Assembly (NCBI RefSeq): GCF_024199795.1
Contig: NZ_JANADK010000001.1
Coordinates: 6,076,001-6,140,000 of the forward strand
DNA: 64,000 nucleotides
Source of the DNA: Bradyrhizobium sp. CCGB01
Lineage (GTDB): Bacteria > Pseudomonadota > Alphaproteobacteria > Rhizobiales > Xanthobacteraceae
Direction of reading: 5' to 3'
Below the pieces are notes generated by a model. The model ran no database searches. It worked only from the letters and a program-made list of their open reading frames with translations, and was not told where the DNA came from. The first letter of the stretch is position 1, and the number at the start of each line of letters is the position of its first letter. The translations under genes were made by a program, and so were the position numbers. This document shows, piece by piece, positions 53,903 to 62,968 of this stretch.

Positions 53903-54466
53903 CTATGCGGGTTTTGCTGCGGGTAGCCAGGCGAAGGTCAGCCACCCGATGCCGTGGGACAGAAGGTCGATGCCAAGCAGCAATCCCAGCACCCAGAGTC
54001 CCGTCATCGGAAAGCCCGTGAGGATGATGAGACCCGCGACAACGCCGAACAGGCCGGACGCGACCATGATGCCGCCGCCCTGCTGCCAGCGGCCGATGCC
54101 GACCAGCACACGCACGACACCGGAGACCAGCAGCGCGATGCCCAGCACATAGGTGAGCAGGAGGGCGCCGGTCAGCGGCTGGCTGACGAGAATGATGCCG
54201 AAGGCGATGTAGAGGGCGCCGAGTATGATCTGCCAGACCAAGCCGCCCCAACCTTTGGTCCAGAACGCGTGGAAGATCTCGAAGGCGCCCGCGGCGATCG
54301 CCATCCAGCCGATGAACAGCGCGCTGACCACCGTGAAGAGCGCGATGTCGCCCAGCACCATCAGTCCCGCGAAGACCATGAACAGGCCCAGCAGCACGCA
54401 CACCCAGCGCCGCGGTTGCGGCAAGCCGGTCGCGCCCATCGGCGAACTATGGTCGTATGTCGTCAT
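53903..54466 (-). CDS. HdeD family membrane protein
   Basis: 187 residues, six hydrophobic helices: WVCVLLGLFMVFAGLMVLGD, ILGALYIAFGIILVSQPLTG and GIALLVSGVVRVLVGIGRW among them, tandem repeats of about 60 residues typical for HdeD. In E. coli HdeD protects at acid pH. AAAGGAGGAGG strongly marks the start. It is flanked by MFS and amidohydrolase genes in the same direction. Confidence 0.92.
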   Translation of the reverse strand: MTTYDHSSPMGATGLPQPRRWVCVLLGLFMVFAGLMVLGDIALFTVVSALFIGWMAIAAGAFEIFHAFWTKGWGGLVWQIILGALYIAFGIILVSQPLTGALLLTYVLGIALLVSGVVRVLVGIGRWQQGGGIMVASGLFGVVAGLIILTGFPMTGLWVLGLLLGIDLLSHGIGWLTFAWLPAAKPA

Positions 54467-54538
54467 GATATCCTCCTCCTTTTATCTCCAACGGCAGCCA
54501 CAGCTCTCCCTCACGAAGTCCGCGCCCTTTTCTTCAAT

Positions 54539-56179
54539 TCAGGTTTTCGCAGCTGGCTCATCGCTGGGAATCTCACCCGGCAGATAGCCGGGAAGCCGTC
54601 CCGCCGGGATGATCGCGATCAGCGCGAGACCCGCCATGATGAGCAGCCCGATCTTCAGCGCGCGCAGCCGCGCCTCGGTGTTGACCCGCACGGCCTCCGC
54701 GACCTGCTGCGGCGATCCGCTGGTGCCTTCCAGCACGCTGCGCAGGCGGTCGTTGCTGACGAAGGTGATGTTGTCGAGATCGACCTGGGCCTGAAGCTCC
54801 GGCGTCAGCACAGGGCTCGCCGTGATCTTGCCGAGCGCGATGGTGCTGAGCAGGCCGACCATGAGCGCGCCCGCCACCGCCGTTCCGACCGCCGAGGCCA
54901 GATTCTGCGTCGTGCCACGCAAGGAGCCGACGTCGCCGGCGAGCGTCTTCGGCGACGACGTCACCAGGACGTTGAACAGCAGCGTCACCAGCGAACCCTG
55001 GCCGATGCCGAACAGGACGAGCCCGAACAGCACGGGAACCTCGCTCCAGTCGTTACGCACGACGAAAGCAAGCCAGACCAAGCCGACTGTGCAGAACGCG
55101 AAACCGTAGCGGCCGATCTGGCGAGGCGTCAGCCGCTCGTAGACATTGACGATCAGCATTGCCGAGAAGAAGACCGTGAGGTTGAACGGCATCATCGCAA
55201 TCGCAGTCGCAAGCGGCGTCCGTCCCTGCACGATCTGGATGTAGAGCGGCACGGTGAAGTTCAAGGCGGCCTCGAGCGCGACCACCGCGAACAGCGCATA
55301 GACCGCGCAGCGTTCCTCAACCGAGTCGATCACCGCGAGTGCCAGGAGCGGCGTCTTGCCTGCGGCCTGGCGCCGGTGGGTCCACATCAGGAACGCCTGG
55401 CCAAGCACGATGCCGAGCACGATCATGACCGGCGCGGGTGAGAGACCGAGCAGATCGAACGGCGCGTTCGCCGTCGCCACCGCGAGGCCCCAGCCGTTCA
55501 GATTGTTGAAGCCGAAGCTGATCAGAATGATCGCGCTTGCGGCAAGCATCACGCCGACGAGATCGATCTGCACGTCGGGCCGGCCGCGGTCGGGCTTGAG
55601 GCGGAAGCTCATCAGGAAAACGATGGCGGAGGCCGCGATCAGGACGCCGAAGGCCGGCCGCCAGCCGATGTAGGTTCCCAGCACGCCGCCGATGACGAAG
55701 GCCAAAACGCCCGCGGCTGCGCGTGCCGAACCGAGCGCGCCCAGTGCGGTCGCCTGCTGCCGGCCGGCATAGTTCTCGGCGATCAGCGCCACGAGCGATG
55801 GCACGATCACCGCGCCGGCTGCGCCGCAGAGTGCCTGCGCCGAAATCATGACCGTGGCCGAGGGGCTGAACGTCATCATGAGCTGCGACACGAAGAACAG
55901 CACCACGGCGCCGCGGAACACCTGCAACGCGCCAAAACGCTGCGCGAGCTTGGCGCCGAGCATCACGAAGCCCGCGACCAGCATCGAGTAAGCGACAATT
56001 CCGGTTGCGACCGTGGTCGGCGCCACGCCGAAGCTCGCAACCATGCCGCCCATCGCCACCGGCAAGGATGCCACATTGAATGACATGATCATCTGGCCGA
56101 GTGCGATTGCGATCATGGGAACCCATGACGCGCGCTCCTCCTGGTGAATACCGCCGATCGACATTGTTTGCGTGACCAT
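54539..56179 (-). CDS. MFS transporter, DHA2 (14-TM) type
   Basis: 546 residues with about 14 membrane segments. GYFMLGAKLA-like loop reads VMLGAKLAQRFGALQVFRG, and SLVALIAENYAGRQQATALG fits the DHA2 family. A long periplasmic/cytoplasmic stretch lies near 440-510. Exports drugs or organic acids with protons. CCGGAGG before the ATG. It is 66 bases downstream of glsA and 72 upstream of hdeD, and may exchange glutamine/glutamate products (inference). Confidence 0.88.
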   Translation of the reverse strand: MVTQTMSIGGIHQEERASWVPMIAIALGQMIMSFNVASLPVAMGGMVASFGVAPTTVATGIVAYSMLVAGFVMLGAKLAQRFGALQVFRGAVVLFFVSQLMMTFSPSATVMISAQALCGAAGAVIVPSLVALIAENYAGRQQATALGALGSARAAAGVLAFVIGGVLGTYIGWRPAFGVLIAASAIVFLMSFRLKPDRGRPDVQIDLVGVMLAASAIILISFGFNNLNGWGLAVATANAPFDLLGLSPAPVMIVLGIVLGQAFLMWTHRRQAAGKTPLLALAVIDSVEERCAVYALFAVVALEAALNFTVPLYIQIVQGRTPLATAIAMMPFNLTVFFSAMLIVNVYERLTPRQIGRYGFAFCTVGLVWLAFVVRNDWSEVPVLFGLVLFGIGQGSLVTLLFNVLVTSSPKTLAGDVGSLRGTTQNLASAVGTAVAGALMVGLLSTIALGKITASPVLTPELQAQVDLDNITFVSNDRLRSVLEGTSGSPQQVAEAVRVNTEARLRALKIGLLIMAGLALIAIIPAGRLPGYLPGEIPSDEPAAKT

Positions 56180-56245
56180 GACGTCCTCCGGCTTGATCGG
56201 TGTTGCGATCGGCTAGGCCGCCCGGCCCACCGACCTCTCGGGCAT

Positions 56246-57241
56246 TCATTGCTCCGGTTGCGACACGAACAGATCCATCCCCAGCCGCTGCGACAGGAAC
56301 TTTGCGGCAAGCTGCCCCCGCACGCTGTTGCCGGCGGCATCGAGCGGCGGCGCGAAGGTGCCGAAGCCGCCCTTGCCCGGCGACACCGCGACGATGCCGC
56401 CGCCGATCCCGCTCTTCCCGGGCAGCCCGATGTCGTAGAGCCAGTCGCCCGAGGTCTCGTAGAGGCCGGCCGTGATCATGACGGCGAGCGCGTAGTGACA
56501 GACCGACGCATCGACCACGCGCTGCTTCGTCACCGGATTGACGCCGCCGTCGGCCAGCGTCGCACCCATCACGGCGAGATCGCGGGCGCTCACATTGAGC
56601 GAGCATTGCCGCGTGTAGAGATCGGTCGCCTCCTTTGCATCGCAATAGATGCGGTCGTAGCTCTCCAGCAGTCGCGCGATGCTGCGATTGCGAAAATTGG
56701 TCTCCGAGGCCGATGCGTAGACCTCTTCGTTGAGCGGCAGCTTGCGGCCGGCAAAGCGCGACAGCCCGTCATGGATAAATGCCCATCTGTCCGCGGCGGT
56801 GGCGCCCGGCGCGAGGCTGGTCGTGGCGATCGCACCGGCATTCACCATCGGATTAGTACGGCCGCTGCCCTGCTCGATCGCGGCGAGCGAGTTGAACGGG
56901 AGCCCGGTGGCGTTCGCGCCGAGCTTTGCGCGTGCCTCCTCCGGCCCGATGGTCTCGCAAACCAGTGCGAACAGGAACGGTTTTGACACGCTCATGATGG
57001 AGAATTCGTAGTCGACCTCGCCGGCGCCATAGACCTGCCCGCTGGTTGCGACGACACAGACGCCGAACAGCTCGCTCGGCACGCGCACGAGCGCGGGATA
57101 GACCTGCGAGTTGCTTCCGTCGCGATTTGATTGAAACCGTCGCTGCGCTTCGTTCACCAGCGACTGCACGATCTCCGGGCCGGGCAAGTGGCCGGTCGAG
57201 ACGTAAGCCGTCTCTCGTTCGTCAGCCAGAGGTCGCGCCAT
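56246..57241 (-). CDS. glsA: Glutaminase A
   Basis: 331 residues. FSIMSVSKPFLFALVCET carries the serine-lysine (SxxK) nucleophile, and RTNPMVNAGAIATTSL and ASVCHYALAVM are family marks. It hydrolyses glutamine to glutamate and ammonia, which consumes protons in acid resistance. A bit longer than E. coli GlsA (308-310) at the N-terminus. GGAGTGG precedes the ATG. First gene of a possible four-gene operon glsA-MFS-hdeD-amidohydrolase. Confidence 0.95.
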   Translation of the reverse strand: MARPLADERETAYVSTGHLPGPEIVQSLVNEAQRRFQSNRDGSNSQVYPALVRVPSELFGVCVVATSGQVYGAGEVDYEFSIMSVSKPFLFALVCETIGPEEARAKLGANATGLPFNSLAAIEQGSGRTNPMVNAGAIATTSLAPGATAADRWAFIHDGLSRFAGRKLPLNEEVYASASETNFRNRSIARLLESYDRIYCDAKEATDLYTRQCSLNVSARDLAVMGATLADGGVNPVTKQRVVDASVCHYALAVMITAGLYETSGDWLYDIGLPGKSGIGGGIVAVSPGKGGFGTFAPPLDAAGNSVRGQLAAKFLSQRLGMDLFVSQPEQ

Positions 57242-57612
57242 GGCACCACTCCGCAGAACGGATTCAACGCATGTCGGCTCCGTTCTAGAACTCGACGCTT
57301 ATGCGTCAGTTGATGCTGGCGCCCAGGCGGAGTCAATTTGCAACCATAGGGAGATTCTGCAGCCCAGCCATACGACTTCAGGAGAGTGCGGAGGGCTGCG
57401 ACAAATAGTCAGGAATTTTCAGCAACCACGTAAGTGTTGCTGTCCCGCTTGCATCGAACTCAAATCAAAAGGCGGACATCGCTTCGAAGCCAACGTCAAC
57501 GACAGATTGCAACGACTCTCAACAAGAGTACGATCTCGGCCGTTCTGCGACACGTGGGCATGGGGCGCGAGGAAGCATCGAAGCAGACTGACACAAGTGA
57601 ACGAGGCGCAAC
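57242..57612. other. 371-base gap, nothing recognised
   Basis: Between divergent glsA and a small membrane protein. Moderately AT-rich at 57404-57470. No clear palindrome, terminator or gene. Promoters of both neighbours presumably lie here. Confidence 0.5.
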
Positions 57613-57822
57613 ATGGTGGCACAGACGAGTGACGGACATATTCTGCTGACCAAGAAGCTCGGCGGGCTCCTTGCAATCATCTTCGGATGCCTGCTGACCG
57701 CCGTCGGCGTGACATACGAATCTACCGGCACGACGATTTTGGGCGTGCTGTTTCTTGCGCTCGGCGCCGTTCTGCTGGTGCTGAAGATCGTCAGGCGAAA
57801 CCAGGGACCGCCGCTGGCCTGA
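57613..57822 (+). CDS. Small two-helix membrane protein
   Basis: 69 residues. GGLLAIIFGCLLTAVGVTYE and ILGVLFLALGAVLLVLKIV are two transmembrane helices, tail RRNQGPPLA. ACGAGGCG before the ATG. Unknown function; similar short proteins in Bradyrhizobium often accompany stress genes. Convergent with the GntR gene, 18 bases apart. Confidence 0.65.
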   Translation: MVAQTSDGHILLTKKLGGLLAIIFGCLLTAVGVTYESTGTTILGVLFLALGAVLLVLKIVRRNQGPPLA

Positions 57823-57840
57823 CCGGCACGCGCGTCTCGC

Positions 57841-58548
57841 TCACGCACCGAGCACGTCGGCGAGTCGCAACTCGTCGGCGGCGGGATCCTTCAGGAACAG
57901 CTCGGCCTCGATCTCGTTCAGATGCGACAGCATCTGCGCGCGCGCGGCCTCTCTGTCGCGCTTGCGGATCGCGGCGACGATGCCGGCGTGGTGGTCGGTG
58001 CCGCAGGCCGGCGTGTCGTGACGGCGATAGAGCAGGATGATGAGCGAGGAGCGCGCGATCAGCTCCTTCAGGAAACCGAGATAGATGCTGTGACCGCTCA
58101 TCTCGGCGACGAGACGATGAAACTCGCCCGAGAGCCGGACCGAGGCGCGCGCGTCGCCGCGCAGCTCCGCCTCGCGCTCCTCGGAGAGATGCTGGCCGAG
58201 ACGGCCGAGCCACGCCGGCGACACCGCATCGATGGCGCGATCGACGATGGTTGGCTCGATCAGGCGGCGCGCCTCGAACACCTCGCGGGCGTCGGCGGGC
58301 GTCGGACGCGCGACGAAGGCGCCGCGGTTTTTCTCGATGTTGACGATGCCTTCATGCGCAAGCTGCTGGAGCGCCGTGCGGACCAGGGTGCGGCTGGCGC
58401 CGTAGATCTCGCCGATCTCGTCCTCGCCGAGCTTCGTGCCGGGCAGCAGGCGATGCTCGAGGATCGCGGCGGTCACGCCCTCCCTGATACGGCTGACGCG
58501 ATCGCTCGCATCTGGCGCATCGGATTTCGGACGGGACTTGGCGGCCAT
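57841..58548 (-). CDS. GntR family regulator, FCD domain
   Basis: 235 residues. Winged helix: GTKLGEDEIGEIYGASRTLV and TALQQLAHEGIVNIEKNRG. The C-terminal FCD domain (ARRLIEPTIVDRAI) has the metal/ligand His residues, e.g. FHRLVAEMSGH. It is divergent from the ABC operon (254 bases between) and presumably controls it with the uptake substrate as effector. FCD regulators bind carboxylic or amino acids. Confidence 0.92.
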   Translation of the reverse strand: MAAKSRPKSDAPDASDRVSRIREGVTAAILEHRLLPGTKLGEDEIGEIYGASRTLVRTALQQLAHEGIVNIEKNRGAFVARPTPADAREVFEARRLIEPTIVDRAIDAVSPAWLGRLGQHLSEEREAELRGDARASVRLSGEFHRLVAEMSGHSIYLGFLKELIARSSLIILLYRRHDTPACGTDHHAGIVAAIRKRDREAARAQMLSHLNEIEAELFLKDPAADELRLADVLGA

Positions 58549-58636
58549 GGGTGTGAGGGCTCGATCGGCGACGTTCGGCTTGGAATGTTAGTCGAGGAGC
58601 TGTATCCAATCACAGGCGAAACTTTATACAATCCGC

Positions 58637-58651
58637 GCACATTTTGTGTGC
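58637..58651. promoter_or_regulatory. Candidate NtrC binding site
   Basis: GCAC - ATTTTGT - GTGC, the GCAC-N7-GTGC half-site layout of NtrC. It lies 100 bases upstream of the sigma-54 promoter. It could also be an operator for the divergent GntR regulator. Confidence 0.5.
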
Positions 58652-58749
58652 ATATGACCGCGAACGCGGCGGGCATCCAGAATGCGCCGGATTCGCTCTA
58701 ACAATCTGACACCGCTGCACAGTTTGGGAATTTTGCCGGCCAAGGGCGG

Positions 58750-58766
58750 TTGGCACGGACCTTGCG
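58750..58766 (+). promoter_or_regulatory. Sigma-54 (RpoN) -24/-12 promoter of the ABC operon
   Basis: TTGGCACGGACCTTGCG: TGGCACG at 58751, GACC, TTGC at 58762, exact fit to the TGGCAC-N5-TTGC consensus. It stands 37 bases before the ATG of the ATP-binding gene, a normal distance for the +1 near 58777. Confidence 0.82.
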
Positions 58767-58802
58767 GAGAGACGGGAGCATCGCCCCTCCCTCGGACACG
58801 CC

Positions 58803-59789
58803 ATGGCCACTCCCGCCGCTATCGAACTGGTCGCCGTCAGCAAGCGCTACGACACGACGCTGGCGGTCGATAACGTCAACCTGAAGATCCCGGCCGGCAC
58901 CTATTGCTGCCTGCTCGGCCCCTCCGGCTGCGGCAAGACCTCGACCCTGCGGATGATCGCGGGCCACGAGGCGGTCAGCGAAGGCGACATCATCCTCGGT
59001 GCGCAGAACGTGACCGAGCTCGAGCCCGCCAAGCGCGGCACGGCGATGATGTTCCAGTCCTACGCGCTGTTTCCGCATCTGACCGTGCTCGACAACGTGG
59101 CGTTTGCCCTCAAGATGCGCGGCGTCGACCGCGCCATCAGGCACAAGCGCGCCGGCGAATTGCTGGAGCTGGTGGCAATGACACCCTATGCGGGCCGTCT
59201 CCCGGCACAGCTCTCCGGCGGCCAGCAGCAGCGCGTGGCGCTGGCTCGCGCACTGATCACCGAGCCGCAGATCCTGCTGCTCGACGAGCCGCTCTCCGCG
59301 CTCGATCCGTTCCTGCGGGTGAAGATGCGCGGCGAGTTGAAGCGGCTTCAGCGCGAGCTCGGCATCAGCTTCATCCAGGTCACCCACGGCCAGGAAGAAG
59401 CGATGGCGCTCGCCGACCACATCGTGGTGATGAACCAGGGCAGGATCGAGCAGCAGGGCACCGCGCGCGACATCTTCCACCACCCCCGCACCGAATTCGT
59501 GGCGCGCTTCATCGGCGGCCACAACGTCCTCACCGACGCCGGAAACCGCATCGCCGTGCGCGCCGATCAGCTCGGCATCGTACCGTTCGCAGAGGGCGCG
59601 TTCGGCGCGCCGGCGCTGCTGACCCAGACCGAGTACCAGGGCTCCTACATCGCCGTCTCGCTCACGCTCGACGACGGCACCGCCCTGTTCTCCCACCTTC
59701 CCGAGGCCGCCTTCGACGTCCACCCGTTCCGTCCGGGCGATCGCGTGCTGGCCACCTGGGATCCCGCCAAGGCGCAGCGTCTGCAATAG
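58803..59789 (+). CDS. ABC transporter ATP-binding protein (PotA-like)
   Basis: 328 residues. Walker A GPSGCGKTST, Q-loop FQSYALFPHL, signature QLSGGQQQRVALARAL, Walker B LLLDEPLSALDP, and a C-terminal TOBE-like domain (LTQTEYQGSYIAVSL). PotA/PotG type that energises import of polyamine-like or opine-like solutes. First gene of a five-gene operon, behind a sigma-54 promoter. Confidence 0.95.
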   Translation: MATPAAIELVAVSKRYDTTLAVDNVNLKIPAGTYCCLLGPSGCGKTSTLRMIAGHEAVSEGDIILGAQNVTELEPAKRGTAMMFQSYALFPHLTVLDNVAFALKMRGVDRAIRHKRAGELLELVAMTPYAGRLPAQLSGGQQQRVALARALITEPQILLLDEPLSALDPFLRVKMRGELKRLQRELGISFIQVTHGQEEAMALADHIVVMNQGRIEQQGTARDIFHHPRTEFVARFIGGHNVLTDAGNRIAVRADQLGIVPFAEGAFGAPALLTQTEYQGSYIAVSLTLDDGTALFSHLPEAAFDVHPFRPGDRVLATWDPAKAQRLQ

Positions 59790-59831
59790 CGCCGATCGAT
59801 CAGTGGAATGCGCAACAGAGGAGTGACTGAT

Positions 59832-61118
59832 ATGACCGAGACGACCAAGAAGGGCCTCAGCCGCCGCACCCTGCTCAAGGGCAGCGCTGGTATCGCGGGC
59901 CTCGCCGCCGGCTCCGGCGCCATCACCGGCTTTCCCTATGTGAAGTCGGCAGAGACCAAGGTGCTGCGCTATCTCGGCACCGCCGTGAACGAGGGCGACG
60001 ACATCTCCAAGCAGTGCCTGAAGGACACCGGCATCAAGATCGAATACATCACCGCGACCACCGACGACGTCACCAAGCGCGTGATGACCCAGCCGAACTC
60101 CTTCGACGTGCTGGACACCGAATATTTCTCGCTGAAGAAGATCGTGCCGTCGGGCAACATCCTTGCGCTCGACGCCAGGAAGATCAAGGAGTTCGACAAC
60201 ATCACGCCGGTCTTCACCAAGGGCGAGACCCCCGGCGGCAAGAAGATCGGCGGCCAGGGCACGGCGCCCTGGAAGGTGCTCTATCTCGAAGGCAAGGACT
60301 CCAAGAAGTTCGCGACCTCGGCGACCGAATTCGTCACGCTGATCCCGACCGTCTACAACGCCGACACGCTCGGCATCCGCCCCGACCTGATCAAGCGGCC
60401 GATCAGCTCGTGGTCCGAGCTGCTCAATCCTGAGTTCAAGGGCAAGGCCTCGATCCTCAACATCCCTTCGATCGGCATCATGGATGCCGCCATGGTCGTG
60501 GAAGCCACCGGCAAGTACAAATATGCCGACAAGGGCAACATGACCAAGGAAGAGATCGATCTCACCATGAAGGTGATGACCGAGGCCAAGAAGGCCGGTC
60601 AGTTCCGCGCCTTCTGGAAGGACTTCAACGAGAGCGTCAACCTGATGGCTTCAGGTGAAACGGTGATCCAGTCGATGTGGTCGCCGGCGGTGACGAAGGT
60701 GCGCTCGATGGGCATCCCCTGCACCTTCCAGCCGCTGAAGGAAGGCTATCGCTCCTGGGCCTCGGGCTTCTGCGTCTCCAAGGGCGTCTCGGGTGCCAAG
60801 CTCGAATGGGCCTATGAGTTCGTCAACTGGTTCCTGTCCGGCTATGCCGGCGCCTATCTCAACCGCCAGGGCTACTACTCTGCCGTGCTCTCCACCGCGA
60901 AGGCGCACATGGAGCCGTACGAGTGGGCGTACTGGATGGAAGGCAAGGCGGCCGAGAAGGACATCAAGGCGCCAGACGGCTCGCTGCTCGAGAAGGCCGG
61001 TGCGGTGCGCGACGGCGGCTCCTACGAGGACCGCATGGGCGGCGTCGCCTGCTGGAACGCCGTGATGGACGAGAACGACTACATGGTCCGCAAGTGGAAC
61101 GAGTTCATCGCGGCGTAA
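59832..61118 (+). CDS. ABC transporter substrate-binding protein (PotD-like)
   Basis: 428 residues. Twin-arginine signal SRRTLLKGSAGIAGLAAGSG. The mature protein has VLRYLGTAVNEGDDISKQC and later TVIQSMWSPAVTKVRSMGI, the COG0687-type bilobal binding protein. Catches the solute in the periplasm; export folded via TAT suggests bound metal or a need for prior folding (inference). GAGGAG before ATG at 59832. Confidence 0.9.
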   Translation: MTETTKKGLSRRTLLKGSAGIAGLAAGSGAITGFPYVKSAETKVLRYLGTAVNEGDDISKQCLKDTGIKIEYITATTDDVTKRVMTQPNSFDVLDTEYFSLKKIVPSGNILALDARKIKEFDNITPVFTKGETPGGKKIGGQGTAPWKVLYLEGKDSKKFATSATEFVTLIPTVYNADTLGIRPDLIKRPISSWSELLNPEFKGKASILNIPSIGIMDAAMVVEATGKYKYADKGNMTKEEIDLTMKVMTEAKKAGQFRAFWKDFNESVNLMASGETVIQSMWSPAVTKVRSMGIPCTFQPLKEGYRSWASGFCVSKGVSGAKLEWAYEFVNWFLSGYAGAYLNRQGYYSAVLSTAKAHMEPYEWAYWMEGKAAEKDIKAPDGSLLEKAGAVRDGGSYEDRMGGVACWNAVMDENDYMVRKWNEFIAA

Positions 61119-61122
61119 TTTG

Positions 61123-62082
61123 ATGGACACGTCAGAGGACATCCTGCAACAGGCGTCCCCGGGCTTGATCCCGGGGTCGGGCACAGCGCGCGCCGCGAAA
61201 GTGACGCGCCTGTCGCCCTCCTTCATCTCCTGGCTTCAGGCCGGGCCGATGATGCTGGTGTTTCTCGCCTTCTTCCTGATCCCGCTGGTGTTCGTCGTCA
61301 TCGTCTCGTTCTGGGACTACAATGAATACCAGTTGCTGCCGGCCTTCTCCGGCCGTGGCTACACCGACACGTTCGAAGGCTGCATCGCGCAGCTCCCCGA
61401 TCTCTGCACCATCGCCAAGACCTATCTGAAGACGCTGAAGCTGTGCTTCCTGGTCTGGGTCATCACGCTCTTCATCGGCTTCTGGGTCGCCTACTTCCTG
61501 GCCTTCCACGTCAAGTCCAAGACCTGGCAGATGGGGCTGTCGCTGCTCTGCACGATCCCGTTCTGGACCTCCAACGTGATCCGCATGATCGCGTGGATTC
61601 CCCTCCTCGGCCGCAACGGGCTGGTGAACTCCGGCCTCGTCAAAGCGGGGCTGATCAACCACCCGATCGAATGGCTGCTGTTCTCCGAATTCTCCGTGGT
61701 GCTGGCGCTGGTCCACCTCTTCACGTTCTTCATGGTGGTGCCGATCTTCAACTCGATGATACGCATCGACAAGGCGCTGATCGAGGCGGCCTATGACGCC
61801 GGCGCCACCGGCTTCCAGACGCTGGTCAACGTCATCATTCCGCTCGCCAAGCCGGGCATCGTGATCGGCTCGATCTTCGTCATCACCATCGTGATGGGCG
61901 ACTTCATCACCATCGGCGTGATGGGCGGCCAGCAGATCGCCGCTGCGGGCAAGATCATCGAGACGCGGGTCAACGCGCTGCAATTCCCCGCGGCAGCGGC
62001 CAACGCCGTGATCCTGCTCGCGATCACCTTCCTGATCATCACCATGATGTCGCGCATCGTCGACATCAAGAAGGAGCTCTAG
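61123..62082 (+). CDS. ABC transporter permease 1 (PotB-like)
   Basis: 319 residues, six membrane segments. EAA loop: EAAYDAGATGFQTLVNVII. VKLGRN-like loop reads IPLLGRNGLVNSGL. A short N-terminal extension (residues 1-30) carries low-conserved sequence. Only 4 bases after the binding-protein stop. Weak ribosome site, so translational coupling is likely. Confidence 0.93.
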   Translation: MDTSEDILQQASPGLIPGSGTARAAKVTRLSPSFISWLQAGPMMLVFLAFFLIPLVFVVIVSFWDYNEYQLLPAFSGRGYTDTFEGCIAQLPDLCTIAKTYLKTLKLCFLVWVITLFIGFWVAYFLAFHVKSKTWQMGLSLLCTIPFWTSNVIRMIAWIPLLGRNGLVNSGLVKAGLINHPIEWLLFSEFSVVLALVHLFTFFMVVPIFNSMIRIDKALIEAAYDAGATGFQTLVNVIIPLAKPGIVIGSIFVITIVMGDFITIGVMGGQQIAAAGKIIETRVNALQFPAAAANAVILLAITFLIITMMSRIVDIKKEL

Positions 62083-62085
62083 AGC

Positions 62086-62964
62086 ATGAAGGAAGGACGC
62101 CCGCGCTCGTTCTACGTGCTCGCGACCTTCTTCGCGGCCTATGTACTGTTCCTCTATGGCCCGATGATCGCGATCTACGTGCTGTCGTTCCAGGGGCCGC
62201 AGGGCGGCCTCACCTTCCCGATGAACGGCGTGTCGACCTTCTGGATCGCAAAACTGTTCCAGGGCACCGGCATCGTCGATCTTGGCGCGGCCTTCCGCCG
62301 CTCGCTGCTGCTCGGCATTATCGTGATGATCGTCACCGTCGTGCTGTCGGTCGCTGCCGGCATGGCCTTCCGCCGCAAGTTCAAGGCGCAGGGCATCCTG
62401 TTCTATTCGGCGATCGCGAGCCTGATCGTGCCCTCGATCATCACCTCGCTCGGCATCTCGCTTGAATTCCGCATCATCGACGACCTGATCAAGGCGCATT
62501 GGAACGAGAACTTCGAGACCTCGATGGGCCTGCTCACGTCAGGCTTAGGTGCACACCTCACCTGGACGCTGCCGTTCGGCCTGCTCATCATGTTCGCGAT
62601 CTTCAACCGCTTCGATCCGCGCCTCGAGGAAGCCGCGCGCGATCTCGGCGCGACGCCATGGCAGGCCTTCCGCCATGTCGTGCTGCCGATCATCCTGCCT
62701 TCGGTGATCGGCATTGGCCTGTTCGGCTTCACGCTGTCCTGGGACGAGCTTGCCCGCTCCAGCCAGGCGATCGGGGCGGTGAATACATTGCCGCTCGATC
62801 TCCAGGGCCTCACCACCACCGTGACGAACCCCGACATCTATGCGCTCGGCACCGTGATCTCGGCGGTCTCGTTCACGGTGATCACGCTTGCGCTCGGCAC
62901 CATCCACGTGCTCAACAAGCGGCAGGCGGCCAAGGGCTCGGACGCCGGCCAAGGACTCGTCTGA
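62086..62964 (+). CDS. ABC transporter permease 2 (PotC-like)
   Basis: 292 residues, six membrane segments. EAA motif: EAARDLGATPWQAFRHVVL. Begins RPRSFYVLATFFAAYVLF. AAGGAG overlaps the end of the upstream gene; intergenic gap of 3 bases. Both permeases make the channel. Confidence 0.94.
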   Translation: MKEGRPRSFYVLATFFAAYVLFLYGPMIAIYVLSFQGPQGGLTFPMNGVSTFWIAKLFQGTGIVDLGAAFRRSLLLGIIVMIVTVVLSVAAGMAFRRKFKAQGILFYSAIASLIVPSIITSLGISLEFRIIDDLIKAHWNENFETSMGLLTSGLGAHLTWTLPFGLLIMFAIFNRFDPRLEEAARDLGATPWQAFRHVVLPIILPSVIGIGLFGFTLSWDELARSSQAIGAVNTLPLDLQGLTTTVTNPDIYALGTVISAVSFTVITLALGTIHVLNKRQAAKGSDAGQGLV

Positions 62965-62968
62965 TCCG

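Noticed and set aside
61132..62499. 455-codon minus-strand frame over the permeases
   Set aside because: Extremely Asp/His/Arg-rich, the reverse-complement pattern of hydrophobic codons.
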